From the NCBI GenBank assembly GCA_902789175.1, contig CADANF010000012.1, positions 1 to 64,000 on the forward strand: a stretch of 64,000 bases of DNA. Reading direction: 5' to 3'. Origin of the DNA: an uncultured Lachnospiraceae bacterium (GTDB taxonomy: Bacteria; Bacillota; Clostridia; Lachnospirales; Lachnospiraceae). The translations under genes and the position numbers were made by a program. Shown here piece by piece: positions 49,302 through 61,300 of the stretch. The notes under the pieces were generated by a model. It saw only the letters and a program-made list of their open reading frames with translations. It did no database searches and was not told the origin of the DNA. Position 1 is the first letter of the stretch. Every line of letters begins with the position of its first letter.

Positions 49302-49399
49302 TGTTTTAGTATAGGGTAACTCTGCTTTGTGTCCGGAAAATATAATGAAAACCGGATTTTATCTTATAGACAATAAACTAATGGGAAAGAGGAGAAACT

Positions 49400-52300
49400 A
49401 TGGAGACCAAAAAGCGATTCAAACTTACGGGTAGGCGCATTATTGCCATACTTATGGCTCTTTTAATGTGTTTTACTATCATTGTTCCTGCAGGAGGCGG
49501 GGGTAATGGATTGGGATGGGTAAATGCCCAAACTGAAGATGTTGGTAATGCCAGCTCCGGAAAACTTGTAAGGTTTACAACTATTACCTTAAAAGATGTT
49601 ACTACCGGAGAATTAATTGTAGAAAAAGGTATTCCAACGGGTAACAGAGTTAATGAAAATGATAATGTTACCATAATGTTTGAATTTTTAATTGGTGAGA
49701 TGGATACAATTGAAAAGGATGAAAATGGTAACTATCTTACATTCTCTACAGAGGTGAATACTTCTGGCGGAAAATTAAAAGAGACTGGTTCAGATTACCT
49801 TCCTGATACAGGTAATTCAAACAGAGATATGGGTGATTGGTCTCTTACCAGCGATGGAAAATTAACTGTAAATATTAATGATAAAGGCGCTGACTCTGCA
49901 ACAGAGCAGGGTAACGGTTATGTATTCCTTAAAGGAACAGGTAAGTCTATCTGGGTAACCTGGGAAGGAAAACTTGATTTCTCTGGCGTAGAAGATGCAG
50001 AAACAGGTGAAGGAATGATTGACGTAATTGTTGCTGGAGAAAAAACAGCAGTTCCCGTTAATCTTGATGATAATAAAGTTTCTGTTTCTAAAGAAATAAT
50101 CCAGAAAGATGGCAATGACGTTTATTATGATAAAAAAACAGGAAAATATTTTGTTGATTATCAGATAAATGTAAAAACAAATAAAGGATATGCATTTATT
50201 GACTCTATTGAGGATAAAGCAGGTACCACTATAGGAGATGATTTTTATAATCTTCAGATATCTTTAAAAACTGCCTATGGAAGTGTATCAAAGATAGAGG
50301 GCGCAACATTAGCTGATTTAAATACAGCCATAAGAACAGATGAAGAACTTATCATTACCTATTCAAGGGAAGTTAAACCTGATTTCTTAAATGGCTCAGA
50401 TAAGTATTATGATTCAGATGGAAGTCGTACTAACAAGGCTATAGTACATGGTATAACAAATCATGGTACTAAGGTTTCTCCAGAATCAAATCCTGTTATT
50501 TATTCAAATGCTTCTCCTGGTATTGGAAAAGAAGGAAAGTATGAAGATGGAAAAATTAACTGGACATGTTATATAGAAATTCCGAAGGACTCAGGAATTA
50601 GTGTTAAAACAATAGAAGATGAGATTTCTCATACTATAACACCAAATACAGCCACAGATGGAAATATTGGGTCGGCTCCTTCAGGTATAAAAAATATTGC
50701 AAACTGGAACAAGGTTTCTGACAATCCTATTAGATATGAATATAGTTACTCTACTGATGTAAGTGAACTTCTTCTTGAAGAAAAAAATATAAAAGCAGCT
50801 CTTATAAAGAATGAGCTTAATGTTGTATTTAGAGATCAGAATGGCGAAGAAGTTACAAGATATATAGCGCCGGTTGTAGAAGTTAATCCTGGGACAGGAG
50901 AGTCAATTCATACATCTAAGGCGACAGTTCAAAAAACATTTGAGGAATATAATAAGTTTAAACAGGTTTCAACTAAATATAGACTTTTAAAGTGGGAGAT
51001 AACTGTAACAACTCCTTCTGAAGAAGACTGGAATGATTTAAGTTACATAGATATTATTGATGATCCTCAAACATGGCAGCATCATTACCTGGCAAGAAGG
51101 GTTGAATTTGAAGATGGAACACTTCTTTATTCAGATTCAGGTTTCAACAGAGGACAGTCAAGTAATACAGGTTTTTTTACAGATGAAGGTAAGAAATATT
51201 TTGACACTTCACTTGCTGAAGCGGACAAAACTCAATATCCTTTTGATATAAATGATGGTTGTTTAAAACTTAGATTAAAGAAAGATAATCTCAGTCCTGA
51301 GAAGGATTATACATTTGTTGTATATACACGTGTTACAGATGATTCAAAACTTAGTAAAAGATCCTTTAAAAATGATGTTCAGGTATTAACAACTTTTAAG
51401 GACACACTTACTGTTGAGGAAGATAAAGACTCAGATGAATCAGGAGTACTTAAAACAACTGAAAAGTTCGGTGAACCAGTTGGTAAAGGTGGAGAAGTAG
51501 AATACACTGTTACATTTGATCTTGGCGCATATGCAAAAAATTTACATATGCAAAATAGAACACTTTATCCAAATGATAAGATCGTTTTCTATGATGAGAT
51601 AAAAAATGGCTACCTTGAATATGTTCCAGATTCTGCAGTGTTATCCTGTGATATGTTCCAAAATGAATATTATAAGATACCATATTTAGAATTTACAGGT
51701 AATCTGGAAGTGTCAACCGATGGAGGTAAAACAACATTTACTTACACCATGACAGATGAGTTGATGAAACTTTTTGATTACACCACTGGTACTTTCACAT
51801 ATCATGGCTCACAATTTAATCCAATCCTTAAAATAAATTATCTTGCAAAACTGACTGATGAGGAAGCAAGAGAACTTACTCTTTCTGAAGAAAAAGAAAA
51901 TAACTATAGTAATGAAGTTAAAGTTTCTTATAATGGTGTGGTTGTAGGTCAGGATACTGAAGATGTATTTTTAACAGCAAATAAAGTACTTGATAAACAG
52001 TATGTTCATCAGGGAGCAAAATTAACTTATACAGTAACAGTTAATCCGGATGCGGTTAAATTTAATGATGATGGTTCAAGACTTTATGCAAAGGATGTAG
52101 CCGGAGCTAACTTAAGAATCATAAAGAATAGTATAAAAGTATCTGATGAGAACGGAGAACTTGAAATTGGTTCTGGAAAAAATCAGTATGATTATAAGAT
52201 TGAAAAAGACCAGAACGGTGATAATGTATTAAAGTTTGATATACCTGATGGTAAAGCTCTTACAATTACATATTCAGCGCTTATTGATGTTGCGGGTAAT

Positions 52301-55300
52301 ATAATTCAGCCATCAGATAGAGTTGCAAATACTTTCTATTTATATAAGCATGAAGATGTAATGGAGATTGACAGAGTAAGTAAAAGTATTGAATCTGGTG
52401 ATTTCGTTCAGGATTCAGGTGGTTCAAGTGCAAGAGCAACAGTAAGACTGTCAAAAGTATGGTTTAACGGACAAAAGTATGTTTCTCTTAGTGATTGTAA
52501 GTTTGAATTATACGAATGCCGTGTGAAAGATGGCATAGTTTTAATTGGCGATAGAGTAACATTTAATAGAGATAACAATATTTATATGGCCAACGTTGAC
52601 GGTGCTAATACTGAAATTTCAATTGCTGAAGAAGGTATAAGTGTTAAGGAACTTGACTTTGCAAAGTTATACCTCTTACATGAAACAGAAGCACCTAATC
52701 CGCTTAATAAAACAGATTATTACTTTATAGTTTCAAATGATTCCGGAAATGATGATTCGCTTAAGATAACTGATGAACAGTTTAAGGAAAAGTATCTTAA
52801 CGTGACTGATGAAGATGGAAACAGCATTAAGATCAATAAATATAAAGATTCTAATGCAGAGTTTGAAATCGAAGATTTTGTTGAATTTGAATTAGAAGCA
52901 AAGAAAACAGTAGTATTTGATAATGGAGAGGCAGCGCCAATTGGAACATATTCATTTAATATAGATGAAGTAGATGTTGATTTGGCGAATGCTGAAGTAA
53001 TCGAGGGTGGTTATACAGCATCAAAACAGAATGATGCAGAAGGAAACGTAGAGTTTGATCCTATCAAAGTAACCATGACAAGCGATGAGGAATACTACTA
53101 TTATAAGGTATACGAAGATCAGACAAGTGTTCCTGAGGGAGTAACTCCTGATGATACATACTACATTATTACAATGCATGTAAAGAGACGGGATAATGGA
53201 GAGTTTACACATAATCTTGCCTATACAAAGTATGAGAGAGATGGAAAAGACTCAGAATATTCAGCAAGCTATGTAAATGCTGATGACATCAAGTTTAAGA
53301 ATGTAGTAGAAAGCAATGATAAAGGTTCATTAGAAATCAGCAAGTCTGTTTATGTTGATGGAAATGACAGAACAAATACATATAAGGATAAGGCTTATTC
53401 TTTCACTGTACAGGATAAAGATAAAAACTATTATGATACTGATGGAACAAAGACATCAGATGAAAAGATTATTTCTGTATATCCTGGAGAAGTGGTTACA
53501 GTATCAGGATTAAAACCTGGAAAGTATACTGTTAAGGAAAAAACTGATGATTTAAATCTTGCTAATTATAAATATGTCGGACTTACAACAAATCCAGAAG
53601 ATGGAGTTGTAGATGTTGTTAAGAACGAGATAGCAAAATATGAAGCTAAGAATGACTATGAAACAAAGACAACATCAGTGAAAATTATTAAGACCGATGC
53701 AGCTGATTTAGATGCAAGGATCGGTGGAGCTGAATTTACATTAACAGGATCAACTCTTGATACTCCTGTAGTAAAGACAACTCTTGAAGCAACAGGACAG
53801 CTTCAGTTTGATGGACTTTTATATGGTGCCACATATGAGCTTGCAGAAACAAAAGCTCCTGAAGGTTACCGTGTATCTGGAAGTTCACCATGGACAATAA
53901 GTGTTGCAGATAATGGTGTCATAACAATAACTGATAAAGATGGAAAAGAATCAACTTATACATCTGCAGGTTATACAATTGCAGATGAGAAGAAGAAATC
54001 TGAACTGATTGTAACAAAGACTTTCAGTGGTGATATTAGTGATGATGAAAAAGATAAGGTTTCTTTCCAGATTTATGCTGAAAATGGTGATAAGTTAGCA
54101 GACTTTACTTATGCAGAAATGGAGAATGGAAGCAAGAGCTTTAACCTTAATCCTGGAAAGTATACAGTAAAGGAAACAACAGAAACTGTAGATGGTTATA
54201 CATTAACAAGAACCTACACAGTAGATTCTTCTGTTAATACAAAGGATGTATCAAAGACTTCTTATACAGATGCAGGTGTTGCTGTTGAAATTGATGATAA
54301 AGAATCAGTTACAGTTGCATTTAAGAATGATTATGTAAAAGATACTGGTAATCTTAAGATTACAAAGAAGTTTATAAATATTGATGATAATTCATCAATC
54401 GATATCAGTAAATTAACTGATGCTGAAAAGGCAAAGGTTATTTTTGAAATTGAAGGACCTGATTCATTTGATGAGATCATCACATTAAAAGATTTTTCAT
54501 CAGATTTTACTTATACTTTTGAAAATATTCCTGTTGGGGAATATACAATTACTGAGGATAATCAGCTGACAGATACAAAAGAGTACACATTTGTTGATTA
54601 TGTAGTAAGTTATAAAGATGGTGAATCAGAAATTGAGCCTGACTTTAATAAAGTTAAAGTTACAAAGAATTCTACAACAGAATCTACAGTAACTAATGCT
54701 TATGAAAAGAAGATGGCAGTGCTTGCTGTTTCAAAGACATTTGAAGGAACTGTAAACGAAACAGATAAGAATAAGGTTGCTTTTGAAATTTATGATGCTG
54801 AGAGTAAATTATACGCAGCTTTTACATATGAAGATATGGAATCTGGTATAAAGACACTTGAAGTGCTTCCTGGAGAATATACTGTTAAGGAAGTAGCAAA
54901 TGATATTAAAGGCATTACTATTTCAAAATCTTATAAGGTTGAATCCAGCGATTCAGACCATAATGCATCAGGTACATACACAGCTTCTGGAGTTACTGTT
55001 ACACTTGCTAATAAAGAAAAGGCAGAAGTAGCATTTAATAATAATTATGTAAGAGACAGTGGAAAACTTGAAATCACCAAGGTTTTTGCCAACGGAAATG
55101 AGACAGTTGATATTAGTGGCCTTACAGATGAAGAAAAAGCGTCAGTAAAATTCACTATTACAGGTCCTGCAGATTACGAAACAAAGACAATCTCACTGCT
55201 TGATTTCGATAGTGATATGAAGTATCAGGAGACAAATGTTCCTACAGGTAATTATAAGGTTACTGAAACAGGAGCTGATGGACTTAAGATTTCTGGATAT

Positions 55301-58300
55301 ACTTTCGTATCTTCAAAGGTAGGAATGAAGGATGGAACAGCAGTTCCTGATGAAGGTGCAGTGCTTGCTAAGGATGAGACTGTAAGCTTTAAAGTAGTAA
55401 ATAACTATTCAAGAAAAGCTTACATTGTAGTATCTAAAGCGGTTTCAGGAGATTATACAAATCTTACTGATGCAGAAAAGAAAAATATAAAGTTTACTGT
55501 TAAGGATGCATCTGAAAATGAAGTAGCAAGCTTTACTCTTTATGAGATGGTAGATTTAAAGAAGACTATTGAAGTTGAGCCTGATAAGGAATATTTCGTA
55601 GTTGAGAGTGCTTCAGATCTTACTAACTACAAGCTTACTGCTACATATGAAAGAAAGTCAGATTTAGACAGTACAAATAATATAAGTGCGGTATATACTA
55701 TTGGCGATAAGGTAGCTACAAACACTGTTCATGCAGCAGAGACTGTAACTGTTAAGTTTACTAATAGTTATACAAGCAAAAAAGGAAGTCTTGTTATAAA
55801 GAAGAATTTACTTCTTGATAATGAGGAAAAGAAAGATAATACAAAAGAATTTGTCTTTAATGTAAGAAATAAGGAAACAGGAATTTTTTATAACAAGGTT
55901 GCAACTGCATCAGAAAAACCACAGGATATAAAGGTTGCTGCTGGCGGAACAGTTACAATTGAAGACCTTCCTGTTGGAACTTATGAAATTACAGAGGTAA
56001 CAGATAAGAATCCTGAAATTGAAGGATATACATATCAGACAACAAAGGTAGGAACAGAAGAGAAGGTTGTAGCTGAAGTTACAGTTAAGGATGGCCTTAC
56101 TAATGATCCTGCAGAAGTATCATTTATTAATGAATATACTCGTGATAAGGGATATTTACAGATTGTTAAGTCTTTTGAAGATGAAAAGGGAAATGCAATT
56201 GACGAATCAAGTATTGATAAGTCAAAGATCAGCTTTACAATTACAGGACCTGACGGATATGAAAAGACAGTAGCTTACAGCGAATTTACAGATGGTAAGT
56301 ATCTTCTTACTAATATCAACACAGGTAACTACAGTATTAAGGAAACAGTAAGTGATGGTTCAGTAGAAAATTACACCATTAGCACAAATCTTAGTACTAT
56401 GTCAAAGAAAGATGTAGCAGTTACAAGTGATACAACTGAAGGTGCTCCTGAAGTTGCTGAATTAAAGAATGTTTATACTCGTGATAAGGGTAAGTTAAAG
56501 ATTAAGAAGAGCTTCTCATTTACAAAGATTGATGGAAGCGAGGCTAATCCTTCTCTTACTGATGAAATAAAGGAAAACATTAAGTTTACTATTACAGGAC
56601 CAGATGACTACAGTTTAGTAGTAACATATAAGGATTTCACCAATGGTGAATATGAGGTTTCAGGTCTTGCAGCTGGTACATATTCTGTTAAAGAAACAGG
56701 TTATGATACTGAAAAATTAATTGAAAATTATTCATTCGTTACTGATTCATCAGATGTGGCTGTGAAGTCAGATCTTAATGTAACAGCAACAAATGAACCT
56801 GTAGCAACATTTAAGAATGTATATACAGAAGATTATGGATACCTTAATATCAGTAAGACTGTAAAGGTAGACAGCGACAGTGACATTTCAAATGCAGATA
56901 GCAACATAGTTGATAAGACATTTAAGATTACTGTTAAGAATGCTGATGGCAAATATGTTTCAGCTGAAGTTGATACAAATAATAATGCAGTTCTTAAGGA
57001 CAATAAGAATGATGCAGTAATCAGCATTAAGAATGGTGAAGACCTTACACTTGGAAGACTTGCAGCTGGTGTATATACAGTTGAAGAAGATAAGGACGCA
57101 GCTCTTGCAGGAGACAGTGAAACAGCTGGTATAACACTTAAAGATCTGTATGGACTTGATGTAACAGGAACTGGTGAAGTTACTGTTTCAAAAGAAAATG
57201 CAGCAAGTGACAGCCCTGCAAAGACAGAAGTTGTAAATAATTATCTTACAAGAAAATTTGTAAAGATTATAAAGACTGATATTGAGGGTAATAAGCTTAG
57301 CGGTGCTAAGTTAGAGATCCTTTCATCTGATGGAACAACTGTCATTGACAGCTGGACATCTGATAAGGATAAAGATTACTTTATAACAGGTCTTGAGGCC
57401 GGAAAGACTTATATTCTTAAGGAGACAGTAGCTCCAAATGGATATAAGATTACAACAGATTCTACTATCTCATTTGATGATGAAGGAAGAGTAACTGTAA
57501 ATGGTGCAGCATCTTTAACAACTGAAGGTAAGATTCAGACTATACTTGTTAAGGATGAAGCAACAAAGGTTAGCATTAGTAAAGTGGATGTTACAAATGA
57601 AAAAGAACTTGAAGGCGCAACAATCCAGATCCTTGATGAAAATGGAAATGTAGTAGAACTTAATGGTAAAAAGGCAGAATGGGTATCAACAAATGAGCCT
57701 CATGTAATTGAAGGACTTGATGTTGAAAAAACATATACCTTAAGAGAAACAGTTGCACCAGAAGGTTACACTATTGCAACAGATACAAAGTTTGAGCTTA
57801 ATGCAGACGGAACTGTTAACAAGACAAAGACTACAACAAAGACTAACAGCGAGGGTGTACTTCTTATTGAAGATAAGAAGACATCAGTAAAGATTAGCAA
57901 GGTGGATATTGCAAACGGAAAAGAAGTTGAAGGAGCAACAATCCAGATCCTTGATAAAGATGGAAATGTTGTAAAAGTTGATGGTGAAAGACTTGAGTGG
58001 GTATCAACAAAGACACCTCATGAAATAAAAGGTCTTGCAACAGGAAAGACATATACATTAAAAGAAGTTATTGCCCCAGAAGGCTATACAATTGCAACAG
58101 AGACTGAGTTTAAGCTTAATGCAGACGGAACTATTAATACATCAGAAACAACTACATCTATTAATGATGACGGCGTGCTTCTTGTTGAAGATGGCAAGAT
58201 ATCAGTAAAGATTAGTAAAGTTGATGTTGTTGGTGGCGCTGAAATTGAAGGAGCAACAATTCAGATCCTTGATAAGGATGGAAATGTTGTAAGAGTTAAC

Positions 58301-61300
58301 GGTAAAAAACTTGAGTGGGTATCAAGCAATAAGCCTTATATCATTTCAGGGCTTTCTTCAGGAGAGACATATACCTTAAGAGAAACAGTTGCACCTGATG
58401 GATATACAGTAGCAACAGATACTACATTTGTATTAAAGGCTGATGGAATTGTTGATAAGGAAAGAACAACAACTAAGACTGATAGCAAGGGCGTTCTTCT
58501 TGTAGAAGATAAGATGACATCTGTAAAGATCAGTAAAGTTGATGTTGCTAATAATGAGGAACTTGAAGGAGCAACAATCCAGATCCTTGATGAAAACGGA
58601 AATGTTGTTGTAGCAAATGGTGAGACTCTCGAATGGGTATCAACTAAGACACCTAAGGAAATTAAGGGACTTGCAGTTGGAAAGACATATACCTTAAGAG
58701 AAACAGCAGCGCCAGCAGGATATAAAGTTGCAACAGATAAAAAGTTTGAGCTTAATCTTGATGGAACTATTAATACAGTAAATACTACAGCATATACTGC
58801 TGATGGAGTAATATTCGTTAATGATAGTCTTACATCTGTAAAGATTAGTAAGAAAGATATTACTAACGGAGAAGAGCTTGAAGGAGCAACAATCCAGATT
58901 CTTGATGAAGAAGGAAAAGTAGTAGAACTTAATGGCAAAAAGTTAGAGTGGGTATCAACTAAGGAAGCTCATGAAATTGTAGGACTTACAACAAATAAGC
59001 CTTACACATTAAGAGAAACTATAGCACCAGATGGATACAGTGTTGCAACAGATACAAAGTTTGAATTAAATGCTGATGGAACTGTTAATAAGCAGAAGAC
59101 TGAGACTATTATTGATAGCCATGACAATCTGGTTATAAATGATAAAAAGACTTCAGTTAAAATCAGTAAAGTAGATGTAACAACTAAGGAAGAACTTGAA
59201 GGAGCAACAATCCAGATCCTTGATAGCGAAGGTAAGGTTGTAGTACTTGATGGTAAAAAGTTAGAGTGGGTATCAACTAAGGAAGCTCATGAAATAGTTG
59301 GACTTAAGACAGAAACAACTTATACCTTAAGAGAAACAGTAGCACCAGAAGGATATACAATTGCAGCAGATACAAAGTTCGAATTAAATAAGGACGGAAG
59401 TATCAACAGTGATAAGACAACTGCAACAACAGATAATGGAATACTTCTTGTTAATGATGATATGACATCAGTAAAAGTTAGCAAGGTAGATATTACCAGT
59501 GACGAAGAACTTGAAGGTGCTCGTATCCAGATCCTTGATAAGGATGGAAATGTTGTTGATGAGTGGGTATCAACTAAGGAAGCTCACGAGATAACAGGTC
59601 TTAAGACAGGAGAAACATATACATTAAGAGAAACAGTAGCACCTGATGGATATGCAATTGCTACAAATACAAAGTTTGAACTTAATGCTGATGGAACAAT
59701 CAACAAAGATAAGACAACAACTGTAACTGATTCAACTGGAAGAATGCTTGTACAGGATAAGAAGACATCAGTAAAGATCAGTAAAGTTGACATTGCTAAT
59801 GGAGAAGAACTTGAAGGAGCAACAATCCAGATTCTCGATGGTGATGGAAAAGTTGTAGTACTTGATGGTAAAAAGGCAGAGTGGGTATCAACTAAGGAGC
59901 CTCACGAAGTAGTTGGACTTACTGTAGGAAAGACATATACATTAAGAGAAACAGTAGCACCAGCAGGTTACACTGTAGCAACAGATACAAAGTTTGAGCT
60001 TAATCTTGATGGAACTGTAAATACGGTAAATACAACAGCAACTATTGATAATGGAGTCATTCTTGTAGAAGACAGTATGACATCAGTTAAGATTAGCAAA
60101 ACTGATATTGCTAATGGAGAAGAACTTGAAGGAGCAAAAATCCAGATTCTTGATGAAAACGGAAAGATTGTTACTATAAATGGTGAAAAGATAGAGTGGG
60201 TATCAACTAAGGAAGCTCATGAAATCAAGGGACTTGAAACAAAGAAGAAGTACATTCTCCGTGAAACAGTAGCGCCGGATGGATACGCTATTACAACAGA
60301 TACTTATTTCGAGTTAAATGCTGATGGAACTGTTAATCAAGATGCAACTACAACAAATACTGACAAGGGTGTTCTTCTTGTAGAAGATAAGATGACTTCA
60401 GTTAAGATAAGCAAGGTGGATATTGCTGGCGGAGAAGAAATCGAAGGAGCAACAATCCAGATCCTTGATGAAAATGAAAATATTGTTACTATAAATGGTG
60501 AAAAGGTAGAGTGGGTTTCAACTAAGGAAGCTCATGAAATCAAGGGACTTGAAACAAAGAAGAAGTATATCCTTCGTGAAACAATAGCACCGGATGGATA
60601 TAGTATTGCAACAGATACTTACTTCGAGTTAAATGCTGACGGAACTGTTAATACAGATAAGACAACTTCAAAGATAACAGATGAAGAAAGTAATTCACTT
60701 GTAATCGAGGATGAACTTACAAATGTTTATATCAGTAAGAGAGATATAAGCGGTGAGGTAATTCTTAAGGGAGCTGTTATCCAGATTTTAAATGCTGATA
60801 AGACAGTAGCAAAAGATAAGGATGGAAATGAAATAGAATTCACAACAACAGAAGATGAGTTCTACAAGATTTCAGGACTTACAGTTGGAAAGAATTATTA
60901 TATTCATGAAGCAAAAGCTCCAGAAGGATATAAACTTACAGCTGATGTAAGCTTCTATCTTAATAAGAATGGACAGGTTGAATTTAATGGTTCAACAAAG
61001 GAAGTTTCTGGTAATACAGTAATGTTACTGAAAGATGCAGTTACAGAACTTAACTTCACTAAGGTAGGAAGAGTTAATGAAGATTGCTCAGACAATCCAA
61101 ATGAAACTACTCCACTTGAAGGTGTTGAATTTACAGCAGAACTTCTTGATAATGATGGAAATGTTCAGACTGGTGAAAAAGCTTATAAAGCAGTAGCAGT
61201 TTCAAATAATATGGGTACAGTTGTGTTTAACAATCTCCCAGCAGGTGATTATATCATCAGAGAGACAGCAACAATTGATTCATATAAGTTATCAGATAAC

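Noticed and set aside
58336-58938. 200-codon open frame on the minus strand inside the giant surface-protein gene
   Set aside because: It is the antisense shadow of the tandem repeats and itself repeats; no start signal supports it.
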